Positions 12,882 to 24,400 of a DNA stretch of 64,000 nucleotides are shown here, one piece after another. The first letter of the stretch is position 1. Each line of letters opens with the position of its first letter. A program made the translations under genes and the position numbers. A model generated the notes under the pieces. It did not search any database. It was given only the letters and a program-made list of their open reading frames with translations, and was not told the DNA's origin. Source of the stretch: Owenia fusiformis. Taxonomy: Eukaryota > Annelida > Polychaeta > Sabellida > Oweniidae. Location of the stretch: assembly GCA_903813345.2 (NCBI GenBank), contig CAIIXF020000001.1:17815915-17879914 (forward strand). The letters are read 5' to 3'.

Positions 12882-13750
12882 ATCTTAGATGTTGGAATAC
12901 ATGGCTTGATATCTCTCAGTCTCATGCCCTTTGACTTAAGTGGAGATAAAACAGAATACATTTCATTTGGTCCTTGAATATTTACATTTTATTCCACTTA
13001 ACATATTTTATACAGGTTATCATGAAGGCCTATGTTACACCTGAGAAAGTGTAAATACATGAACAGACTAACAATATATGTACTGTGATTGTAGTCTTGT
13101 ATCAAGACTATTGCCCAATTCCCACTACACTTACATTCAAAGTAATTGATACAATATGATCATAATGTTGCCCCTGACAAACAGCAGACTTAAATGGGGT
13201 GAGTAAAAATAATTCAGACAAATCTTGAGAATGCAACAAGTCTTCAATTTTCATTATGTACAAATTTAAACATTAAGACATTTGCAAAAATATTACAGGA
13301 TACCCCTCTAACCCATGCATATGCTACAAATACACACCTATTTGTGAACATTAACTACAATTCTGCTGAATCTAATGAGCTTTAGGCTAGTCTACATGTT
13401 TACTTCATGATCAAATATATTTCATGTGGATGAAACGGCTATTGAAATGAATGTGATGATATTACAGACGTATTACAAGTGACCAAGTTAAAACATCCAC
13501 CGAAGGAATATTATAAATATGAGAATGTGTTGTCTGACTAAATAATGAATAAGTCATCAAAATAACATGAACAAATATAATCATAAAGCCTCTGTGCATT
13601 CTAATATTCTGTCTTGAAGCTTTTCACCTGTAAGGTTATGTTTGTAGTTCTTCTGCAACATCACATTGTTAAAAATTCATAAACACCGGGGTAAACTTCA
13701 AAAGTTACAAAGTTAATGATGCCACTGCTAGATTGCTTATTCTCAAAAAT

Positions 13751-14065
13751 ATTATAAGTTATTGAATGATTTGAAGTGCAATACAGGATATATTCTGTTC
13801 GAGAAATTCCGTTTTGGAACGAGACGAAGTCGAGTGCCAATACAGAATATCGAGACAGAATATATCCTGTATTGCACTTCAAATCATTCAATAACATTTT
13901 TATTGTGTGATCCTCTGTATTGCTTCTGAGATTGTCCCCTCCGTACCAATATTTTCTGCATTGCGACGGAGATGATCAACGGGGACAATCTCAGTATGCA
14001 ATACAGATTGGTACAGCTCAAGAACTGACCAATCAGAAGGCTTCATTTTACAGATCATACGATAA
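13751..14065 (+). repeat. Double-hairpin repeat, copy 2
   Basis: Same structure and orientation as the copy at 1743-2056, with nearly identical arms. Flanking sequence differs, which marks the repeat edges near TATAAGTTATTGAATG on the left and CAGATCATACGATAA on the right. Confidence 0.85.
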
Positions 14066-15226
14066 TGTAAATTACGATTCCTTAATTTTTTTCAATAAGC
14101 CACAGTACTGTTATGAAAGGTGAAGATGTATTCCTGGGTAATAATTGAAAATATTATGAAAGACAGCTTCCTGATGAGTTCAAGTTCAGGAACAATGTAT
14201 TCTTATAATGTTGATTGATTTTCATATTGACGTATATTTTAGTCTGAACATAAAAACCCTACTAGTATTTACAAATTCATGCATTTAACAGTTAAGAGTT
14301 CATAATTCGTCAATTCTTAATTGTAACATTGATCCAGGTTTTCTGTGTATAAGTATCCTCTATTTGAGCGATTTGTTTCACTCTTCATTTAAGAAATAAG
14401 ATGTCCCATCGTGTTTGTTTTAAACAACATTGCTGCACTGAGTCACTGAGTGTCTTTATTGGTGGTATGTGTCAGAAACCTGGAAGAATACAACACAATA
14501 CAAAGCTTATTGTAAATCAAATCTCACAAATATCTACCAGGAAATGAAAGCCTGTGAGTGGGTGTAATGTTGAGTTAATGATATGATACAATATAGTAAC
14601 AGTTGAACAGTAGATGGATGATGTCAAACTAGAAAAGCAGCAACTTCAGGAAGTGGCATCTTAAAAATCTGAAAATGTATTTTTTACAAAAATGGTGGCC
14701 ATTTTGAACAGTCATTTTGGAATATTCTTCTCAACAGAAGTCTGGCATTTTTGTCACAAAAATGGTGACCTTTTTGTTGAATTCAATAGGCATCTTGAAC
14801 ATTTCTTAACTAGAGGTCCCTAAGGCATAAGCAGCTGTGGACATATATTATAGTTAATTTCATGATGGTTGATTTGTTGTTCACTTGAATATTCACAAAA
14901 TCAACACGTTTTGCCAAAAATAATCATTTACCCTCCCTCCTAATGACGTTAACTGTTCTTCCGCACATGTTGATAATTATTCATTGATAGCATCCTTTGG
15001 AGAGTAAATCACCATATCAATGTTGCATTTTGTTTATATGTAGAGGGGGAAAGCCCGATTTATTTGCCACTTTTACTCATTTCACTATAGCAATCACAGA
15101 AGTCAGTAATTTAGGAAAGTGGTTCGTATGAGACAAAGTAACTTTGTCATTACCAACTATATGGATATTTTATATATATAATCTCTTGTGTTTATCACAT
15201 ATACTAGTGGTAATAAGATTGTGTAC
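14066..15226. other. Intergenic / 3' UTR of the ZNF706-like gene
   Basis: No coding exon found. The right part is the probable 3' UTR of the minus-strand gene ending at 15227. A reverse-strand AATAAA (TTTATT at 14455-14460) would give a 3' UTR of about 770 bases. Confidence 0.4.
14455..14460 (-). terminator. Candidate polyadenylation signal for the ZNF706-like gene
   Basis: The forward-strand TTTATT is AATAAA on the gene's strand, about 770 bases beyond the stop. Other weaker variants exist, so this is only a candidate. Confidence 0.35.
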
Positions 15227-15684
15227 CTAAACTTCTTTCAGATCTTGTGGTAATTCAGCTTTGGGATGTTTGTTTTCAAAATGTTGTTTGTAAGTTTTTA
15301 GGTCAGGCATCTGAGACTGCAAAAATCAGAAAACATGTATTACATTACAAATTGTATGATCATTGTATATTGGTACAATTGTGCATTCTATAAAAGCATT
15401 CTTATTTAATTTTGAATTGGACCCATACTGAAGAGTTTCTTTCAGCTTGAACAAACTAAAAAAATAAACCAAAAACAAAAAGTAGCCAAAAATTATATTC
15501 ATAATTAATTGATCAATGGGATCTGAATGGACATTTAAAAAAAACTTACCTTGCAAACTTTACATGAAATCGTTAAGGCTTTTTGTGCGGCCTTCCTCTG
15601 GTCTGGTCCAGAAGCCTTCTTCCTTTTGGCAGCAGCCTCTTGTGCTTTCTGTTGAGATTGAATCTTTTGCTGACCTCGAGCCAT
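15227..15684 (-). CDS. ZNF706: ZNF706-like small zinc-finger protein, 74 aa
   Basis: Coding exons 15684-15550 (45 codons) and 15316-15227 (30 codons including TAG) join in phase 0. The N-terminus MARGQQKIQSQQK matches vertebrate ZNF706 exactly over this stretch as I recall it. A basic Ala/Lys/Gln-rich segment follows, then one C2H2 finger (C-x2-C at the end of exon 1; H-x4-H in HFENKH of exon 2) and a LPQDLKEV tail. Human ZNF706 is 76 aa. The acceptor is GCAG before TCTCAGATG; using the later CTCAG would delete Ser-Gln, which the family keeps. An acceptor (TATACAG, about 15690) just before the ATG implies an upstream non-coding exon. The human protein is a nuclear factor linked to stem-cell differentiation; nothing here shows its targets. 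Confidence 0.93.
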
Positions 15685-16226
15685 GACTACCTGTATATTC
15701 ATAATAAAATTAAGCCTATGCATAAGTGATATAGGAGGAAATATGGATCAACATTAATCACTTCAGCAGCTCTTGGGAATTAATCTGAAATGGGTGATAC
15801 TATTGGGCTGTCAACTCAAATTTCCCGGAAATTACAAGAAAATGTTGTGATCTGATTGGGGGCCCCTAGTATTGGACTGGATAATTGAGGTGATGGGCAC
15901 CAAACTGAGTTGACAGGTAAACAGAAAATGAAACGGCAGCGCTCAAACTGTGATGGTGGGTACCAACTTAGACTGTATCCTTCGTCTGAATAAATTCAGA
16001 CTGTAAGTCACCTATTGTAAAATGTGGTGTTGTATAAATGTTACAAATAAGTTTGCTTAATGATAAAATGATTACCTTATAAAGAACTTACAATATTAAT
16101 TATTCGTATATTGTCCTCTTACTGAAGATATTCATAAAATGTACAGACGCTTCTTGTAGCGAAGCCATTGATTAGGTCAAGCCATTTTGGCAATGCCTAT
16201 TCTCACGATAAACGAGATTTAGCTAG

Positions 16227-16260
16227 TGACGTCAGTCTATTTGTAAACAAATAACACGTG
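16227..16260. promoter_or_regulatory. Candidate promoter motif cluster (CRE, forkhead-like, E-box)
   Basis: Within 34 bases: a full palindromic CRE TGACGTCA (16227-16234), a forkhead-type GTAAACA (16243-16249) and an E-box CACGTG (16255-16260). The cluster is about 550 bases upstream of the ZNF706-like start codon, where an untranslated first exon is expected. Motifs are seen directly; promoter function is inferred. Confidence 0.4.
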
Positions 16261-16299
16261 GAGCGGACAGAGCAACATTACGGAAGCGTATTGATAAAT

Positions 16300-17800
16300 T
16301 CTATTTGTGCGGGAATATATTAGATCTAGTCATTTATGATCATTATCTCGATTAATTTTCTTCATTTATAGTAAATAGAGCGGAAATATTCATGAAGAAG
16401 GCCACGGTAATCAAGTGGTCATGTGTTTGAAGTTAAAAGTCAAAGTTCAAAAATTTGCATATCTCGTTTGGATCTCGTGAACTCAAACGTTCTTGACATT
16501 GATTTCGCGATCTACTTATGAACACATCCTGAAGTTTTGGTGAGTCTGAACATTTCATTATTTTATATCAACTTGTACCCACCTTATACAGATATTTTTG
16601 CTTCTAGTTTAAGATGAACATCTCTTAACATATTCACCAATTTTCAAGGTGAACATTCTTGTAATAAACGAGAAATTTATGTGCACAAAATATCGCCGCG
16701 ATTTCCATGCCAAAGGTATCAATCATAACAGACCGAATATTATATTCGGTTCGTTGGATACATACTAGGTACCAACTGATGAATGAATAAAAGGTAATGG
16801 TTGAAGTACTGTTCTCGATGATTTTTCAAAATTTTACTATCCCACAATTATCCATTTATGGACTGCCTTTTTGTTTCATATACGCAGGCCCCTCCCCTGC
16901 ACTATTATTCCTACCGAATGGCCCGTGAACTGAGGTCGGAATACTGTACAAAGAAAAGGCTAGGTAGACATCATTACAAAAATAGGATATATAATACGAC
17001 CTATATAATATTGCGCAACCAACTTACATTTTTCCTAATAGGCTAATCATCAACATTGTATTCATTGTGAGTCAACATGTCAATGAAAAAGATGGCTTAT
17101 TATCACCCACGTAAAACAAAGGCATAGATATTAGAAATTGAGCACTCAAACAGCACATAAATGATGTTAACACAGTAAGTAACATTTTAACTTCCACGAA
17201 ACAATGTGAAGAGAAATAAATTATACCTACGTTGTGTGATATTCGAAGGAATTTGTTAGAATTTTCACGTTGAAGATTTTTTCAGTTTTTCCCACAATTC
17301 TGTTCGGTTTTTCGTTTTCGTTCAGTATTATTTAGTCTAGTAGTTTATTAACTTTTTGTCAGATTAATATCGATTAGCAATTGAAATTGTTATTTTAGGG
17401 AGTTTTAATAATGTTACAATTTTCTTTTATTAAGATTTTTTTCCTTCAATTTCAGTATTATAAAATGAAAACAATGATGTGATTCCCGGGAACTTCAGAA
17501 TTAGGTCAAGTTTTCATGTGATGAGTTTTGGAAATTTTAGGGGAGTATTCGAGCATTCACAACCGGCAACCAAACGTACTTCATTGGTCACATGTCTTTA
17601 CAAAGTCAACTATACGGTTTATTTATCTCATAGAGTAAGTATAGATCTCAATGCTTTGTATATTTTTCATCAGACTAATTCATTCCTGTGACATTTGACT
17701 TGTGAGGATTTTTTTTTATCATTTTTGACATTCTATTTTTGGATAGAATTTCTATCCCAAAATAACTCAAACTCTGTTCACTGTGGTATGGATTATGCTA
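16300..17800. other. Intergenic, nothing assignable
   Basis: No exon, RNA gene or clear repeat structure that I can support. The only open frames are short and lack codon structure or recognisable words. Confidence 0.4.
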
Positions 17801-19171
17801 CAGGCCTGTCGACTGTCCTGCAACTTGCGTATTTGTCACGCATTTGCTGAAGAATTTGAAGTCACGCCAGTTTTTTTTGCGTGACCCAAAATGTCACGCA
17901 AATACGCATTTTACAGTGGGGATCATAAAGAATTGCAAAAGCTATGAAAATTACATGCTGTCGCACATGTAATAAATTCTTACCTCAGTGTATTCAGTGC
18001 TCTATTTTCTCCATTTTAGTAAGTCCAAATATAGTGGAATTTGTGTCCCTAATGACAAATAAGAACTTCAAAAGTTGAATTGGATACTCACATGTTATGC
18101 CGACTCTTCAAATGTTGAGGTGATTTTGTTGCCCGATTGCGCCGGAACGGAGGATTGGCTCCCAGAATGCAACATGACATGTGCCAGCTTTCAAAATGCT
18201 GTTCCGCCATTTTGAAACCTGTCATGAGTAAATACGGTTAATTGATGTTGCATTCTGGGAGTCAACCGTCCTTGGATAACAAACATGGCGATTCATGAAA
18301 ACATTCATTCGATTTGGTAGGGATTTATCCATTATTTGCAGGTATGAAGCTTTGGATTCATTTATTGTGCTACTTTAGTGAACGGGAATTATTTTTCTAC
18401 CGCTTGGGAGAGTTTGAGACACGAAACTTGGAAATAAGCTCATTGTGACAACTTGTGAATGTTGAGTTTTATTTTTGTCCCCCACTGTACCTGGTAGTCT
18501 AATTGGCAAGCAAAAATATTTCTGTAGAAAAAATTCTAAAAAAGTTGTTGATACAGCAAAAATACCATGCCAAAAAAACGTATATGTCACGCATTCCGTT
18601 CTGAATTTTTCGTACCTACCCGCCCCCCCCCCCCTAGTCTATATCTAATAGACTGAATTTCCTGGGAAAAAACAGGAAATTTCCTGCACACAATTATCAA
18701 TTTTAGGAAACTTCACTTCCCCAAAATAAGCATTAAAAGAATTCAATTAATTAGTAAGGTACAATTAAATGCTATAAAAAGTAACACAGCATATTGTCAA
18801 ATGGAAATAAAGCTAGGGGAAGTAACAAATATGCAAATTAATTTAACCAGTCGGCCATTTTGAATGGCACTTCCTATGTAAACAAATCATTTTCAATCCC
18901 AAGTTTTAACATATATGGGCTATAGTCTGAATATTTTCATTCCAAATTTCAAAAAAATTTCAGACTAAAGGATATAGTCTACCCCCCCCCCCCCCCCGTT
19001 GATGTACCTTTGAAAAGCGAGGTGTTCAAAATTTGGCAAGATGCAATAAAATTTAAACCAAGGTGTTCAAAATTTGGATCAAGGTGTTCAGATTTGGACC
19101 AAGGTGTCCACATTTTGAGGGGAGGTGTTCAACATTTCCAAGTCACTCATGTTCCCAAGTTGACAGGCCTG
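17801..19171 (-). mobile_element. MITE with CAGGCCTGTCRACT ends, copy A, 6-bp target duplication
   Basis: It begins CAGGCCTGTCGACTGTCC and ends AGTTGACAGGCCTG, and is flanked on both sides by ATGCTA (17795-17800 and 19172-19177). Near the left end is the word GCGTATTTGTCACGCA; near the right end are repeats of AGGTGTTCAAAATTTGG. It is the reverse complement of the copies at 20815-21291 and 59673-62725, but longer (1371 bp) because of interior sequence with C-runs near 18615 and 18980. Confidence 0.85.
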
Positions 19172-20814
19172 ATGCTATGTATTTAAGGTTCGTAATAGAC
19201 AATATAACATTAGAATTTAGATGAACTACTTTATTCTCAGAGGGTCAGCACACTATAGTGACGTCAGCATCACCTGCTAAGGTCATGTTATCTCTTTTAG
19301 TACACAACAGATTATGAATGTAGGTTTCGCGTACATGTGTCAGCTGATATCAGCTGAACCCTGCCTTCAGTTCTTTCTCGCTTTGGGGGAGGGGGGTCCA
19401 CATAGTCTCGGGGGGTCTGCACTATATTGTGGCCTTAGTCCAAAGATAAATCCCTGCATGTTTTTTAATGCTGTAAACAGGTCATGTCGTAGTCATAAAA
19501 TTTGATATCAAATGTTCGCCATTTTTCCACATCACAATTTGAATTGCATGTTTTGGTCTTATTACATGTACCCTACCAAAAATTCCAAAACACACATGAA
19601 GTGATCAATGTATTAGTTCACATCTTCTGGATCGCTAACTTAGAATTTACAGCCAGTTACTAATTAGTCAGACAATAACGACATTTCGTCCAATTTTCGA
19701 ATATCGCCATTTTTCTTGGATCGAAATCATGCAATATTCATCGAGGAGCTCAGCCAGTTCCATTTTAAATCATGATTTATTTATCTAAGTGAATAGATAT
19801 TGAGTCTTGTATCTGAACTCATGTTTTCATCAGATAATAAGATCGATATCTACCCTGGATAAAAATAGTGTTTTATTTAAATCTATGTGTTGCAGGGTGG
19901 TCCCATACTCTTTAGGGGGGGGGGGGGGGTTCTTTACCAAGTGCATGTGACATATTGTTATGGTCTCCGTTTTTTGTGATGGTGTGTGGCAGTTGTGTCT
20001 AGTGTCTGTACCAAATTCTTACAACTTCCGATAACTTTCAAATGTTTTCAAAATCAGCTACATGTTCTCAGAAGTTCAAATCTGACTTTAGCTTTGAGAT
20101 TTGACCTTCAACGACCTTTTCAAGGTAAAAAAGGTCAAAAAGGTATCTTTCAACTTGCTTCAAATTGACATTTTTTGCAAATTGCCATCATACCAATGCT
20201 TTCTTTCAACAAAGCTTGACTGCAACTGACCAGTTGAGAAAATCTAGTGATTGACACAATTGTTTTTTTGGAGATAATAGAAATGTATTTGCATCATGTT
20301 GAGCCAAATTCTCTTCAATTTTTTGATGATCCAAACTTGCAGATTATGAACACCATAAAAATAGGGTGGACGAAACTTGAATTTCAGTTATTAGCAGCAT
20401 CTTTCTACATATCACTTCAGTAATTCATCATCTAGACATCAACAGATGCAGAATAATCGCAGAATAAAATGCTCATAATAATAAATATATGCTTATTCAG
20501 CCTTTTTTGAGTTAGCCCATGGACCCTCTCTATATGGAACACCTGTCGACAAGGAACAGTTTGTCCTGTCCAGAGAGCATTTCTTGTCCTCAGGTTTTAC
20601 TGTATATGTTATTTGGAATAAAAAATCAATAATAACCTCAATTTGCATTTCAGTCTCTTGTTAATTTAGTTATCATTCTGTACCCATTTTTGGGCAACCC
20701 TTTACATGCAGTTGTTGAGGTGTATTTAGTGTCTTTGAAATAACTAGAGATCTTTATTTAAACAGAATTACATGCATTGACATTAAGATAAAACGTTACA
20801 TTTACAGGGCTGTC
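19172..20814. other. Intergenic with segments of a dispersed repeat
   Basis: No exon found. Segments about 19500-19700 and 20000-20150 resemble 46020-46300 (same orientation) and 45450-45620 (reverse), including the words CAAATCTGACTTTAG and GAAGTGATCAA. A G homopolymer sits at about 19915-19929. Confidence 0.4.
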
Positions 20815-21291
20815 AACTTGGGACCACCTAATATGAGTGACTTACAAATGTTGGACACCGAAGTCCAAATCTGAACACTTTTGTCCAAATTTTGAACACC
20901 TTTGGCCAACTTTTAAACACCTTTGGCCAAAGTTTGAGCACCTTTGCCTAAACTTTTATCACCTCAAATTTTTCGCGCTCGCTACACTCGCGATGTCGTC
21001 AACAGGGGGGGGGGGGAGGTACGAAAATTTCCTATGAACATGCGTGACATATACGGGATTCGCGTGACAAATCCGAACAAATTGCGTTCGTTTTTTTCCG
21101 ACGTTCGTATTTTTACCGTATCATAAACATATTTTGAAAAAAATTTTACAGAAACATATTTGCGTGACAATTACCAGGTAAAATGCGTATTTGCATGACA
21201 TTTTGTGTCACGCAAAAAAAACTGGCGTGACTTCAAATTCTTCAGCAAATGCGTGACAAATACGCAAATTGCGGGACAGTTGACAGGCCTG
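20815..21291 (+). mobile_element. MITE with CAGGSCTGTCAACT ends, copy B, 6-bp target duplication
   Basis: It starts CAGGGCTGTCAACTTGGG and ends CAGTTGACAGGCCTG, flanked by CATTTA on both sides (20809-20814, 21292-21297); 477 bp. The left part holds tandem GGCCAACTTTTAAACACC-like words. The right part has GCGTGACA-type words and a hairpin. It is a compact, uninterrupted reference copy, lying just upstream of the SLC49A4-like 5' UTR exon. Confidence 0.9.
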
Positions 21292-21483
21292 CATTTATAT
21301 CTAGACTATGTGTCAGAATACAAATATTTAAATCTTATCTCACATGTACAACCGTATTTAACCTACAATCCAACAATTGACCTGAAACCTCAATAGAAGT
21401 ATGAGATCTAAATTTTATTAAAAATATTTTCTGTTTGTTTCAGTGAAAGTACAACTTGTGCTGATGACTTAAAGAGTGTTTAA

Positions 21484-24400
21484 ATGGACAGAACTGACAT
21501 CATGGCTGAAGAAGAAAAGAGGCCCCTACTTAATGGCGACCCAGATGTTGCAGTAGAAACAGTCAATCCAGGATCAGTTGATGTCAATAAACCACCTATC
21601 ATAAAACTTTATAAACGGAGATGGTATATTTTGTTACTGTTCAGTTTTTTGACATTTACTCAAGGAGGAGTCTGGAACACATTTGGACCAATCGCAGATT
21701 CAGCTGAAAGTGCATTTGGATGGAATGATGCAGATATAGCACTGTTGACAAATTGGGGCCCTATTACTTATGTCATTTCAACACTCTTCTTCTCTTGGCT
21801 CGTTGATGTAAAAGGTAAGACAATTTTGGTATAAGTATGTGACCAAAAGTATCACTACTTTAAAAGATGTAAATGAGATATAATCATTTATTGGCCAGAT
21901 AAAATGATGTGCCAGATTATCCATTATACCACATGCAAAATTCCTGGCAGTTCAGGAATTAAGGAGTACAGTAGTTTCAACCAACAACAGCCAATCAAAA
22001 GTCATGTTATATATACGTGAGCTTGGGTACGAGAATATTTTCACGTTTCAACAAGTCAAGATGAAAAAGGCAGAAAATGTGGGGAATTTGTAGGATTTCC
22101 ACACTGATGAAATGTAAGTTCTATTCATGGGCAATCTAACAGGTGTCACAAATGTCTGGCTGGCCTATATGTCTGGGGTGTCGTATCAAAACAAGCCTTC
22201 TATTAATTATTTTAAGCCTTCTATTAATTATTTTGTCTGGTCGATGGCTGGCGTCAGACGTCTATTTCAAGCACTGCGTGGATGACTAATTTGAGAAAAC
22301 AATTATTTATTTTTCTACCTTCAGATTGTTTCACCTACATGAAGTATAGGTGTCTCAAAAAAATGTACCCAAAAGTATATCATCACCATTGACAAACCAA
22401 TCAATATTTTCAGACTTTTTTTGCATGGTCTTGTAGATAAAAGATGAAAGTTTTTTCCCCTATACACAGTTTTTAATTCAGTTTTCTTTTGCCTTTTTGA
22501 TACTTTAACCTGTTACCTTTTACACCACATACTGATAACTACATGATTATTCCAGGTTTAAGATGGGCCACTCTCATTACTGCAGCTCTGGTGTTCTTTG
22601 GAACAGGAATACGGTGTATCACATCAGACCCAGCACATGCAAAGTGGTAAGTAAAACTATAATAAACTTAGTTAGTAAACTAATATAATTTAGTTTATTT
22701 GTCCAAGTTATGTTGAGTAGGCATATTAATTGCTTAAAATTTCAGCAAAATACTGAAACATTAAAATCTATAACTTGGGGCTTATCAAAATGCATGGATG
22801 TTAGAATACATGTACATGTACAGTACATGAAGTTAAGTTGATCATTTTCAATTTTTACTTTAAAATGCATAAATAAACATTGTTTGGTTAAAAATAATTT
22901 TGATAATTACATTTCCTATCTTTGTAAACTTGGGAATTGTTTACCAGAATGAAATATTGGAATATATCGAATAGTATATCAAACACAATATACAATATAG
23001 GACGATGAACATTGGTGCAATACTCAATGGGTTAGCAGGTCCCATATGTATGGGAGGTCCACCTAAATTATCTCAGACATGGTTTCCATCGTACCAACGT
23101 ACAACAGCCACAGCTATTGCTCTCAATTGTCTTGGTGACTCATTCCCATTTTTATTTGGTAATCCCCCGTGAAAGTTCTTTCACCTTGTCATCTAATGGC
23201 TTATCACCAGAATGCACTAAATGTGATAGTATACTGTATTTAAGAATACACTGTATTTCATGTAATTTATAATTCTGCATAATTAATTTAACAGTTCATT
23301 TCTAATCCTAATGTCAGTGTTTTGAGTGAGAAACAGTGGAAACATCAATTCTTCACAAAACAAGGAATATTTAATTCAAAATGGTTGTCTTTAGGCTAAT
23401 ACATGTGGGTCACTTTCTAAATGGTCTCGGTGGACCCATTGCAATGGGAGGACCCCCAGCATTGTCAGCACATTGGTTCCCACCCCATGAGAGAATTACT
23501 GCCACTGCTATTTCTCAGATCTGGAATGGCATGGGAGTGGGAGTTTCATTCATTATAGGTACACAATACAGCCTAAGCTGAACCATGGGCTTTCAAGAAA
23601 GGCCCATGGCTGAACCTAGAAGTAGGCTAAAAATCTTTCATAGGCATTTCCTCCATTTTCACTAATATCATCCTTATACAACATGCACGCCATATTTAAC
23701 AACCATCCTGCATGCATATAGCTCAGTGATCTCCCCATCATTAAAGCAAATGGGTGCAGCACCCACCTGAGATTTTGAAAACAGGGTTGTACCCACCTGA
23801 AAATACATTTGCAACCACTTGAAAAAGACAAAAATCATGAAAAATTGGCATATTTGGTTGAGAAAAAATCCTGTTGAGAACAATGTAGCTGTTTTACAAT
23901 CATTTAATATGATTTTCTGTTACATCATTTAGATTGTCAGCTTTCCAATGGTATGATGAACCACATAACTGCACAAATCTAAATAGAAATATTTAAGGCT
24001 GACCAAAATAACCTTGATTTCACATTGTTCTATTATTCTGACATGGGGTTAGAATTGTTACACTCATATTTTGTGAAACTTCTGGACATTGAGACTAAGA
24101 ATAGTTACCATGATATTATCTTCTGGTGTCCAAAACAAGGTCATCTGTATAATTATGTGTTCCAGACATGTAGTTTGGGTGTTCAAAATGTGTGATAGAC
24201 ATTCAAAATCGAATTGATGATAAGTTGAATTGAAAATCAATGAGAAAACTTTTTTGTTATAGGTTGATTCATTTGGGCCAGATATTGAATGGATTAACAG
24301 GCCCTATTGTAATGGGTGGCCCTCCTTCAATATCCATTGTGTGGTTCCCTCCCCATGAGAGAGTCACAGCAACAGCTATAGCAGTAGCATTGGGGTCTTC

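Noticed and set aside
23559-23883. Minus-strand open frames between alternative exons 3b and 3c
   Set aside because: No splice structure, no recognisable protein words, and they overlap each other in different frames.
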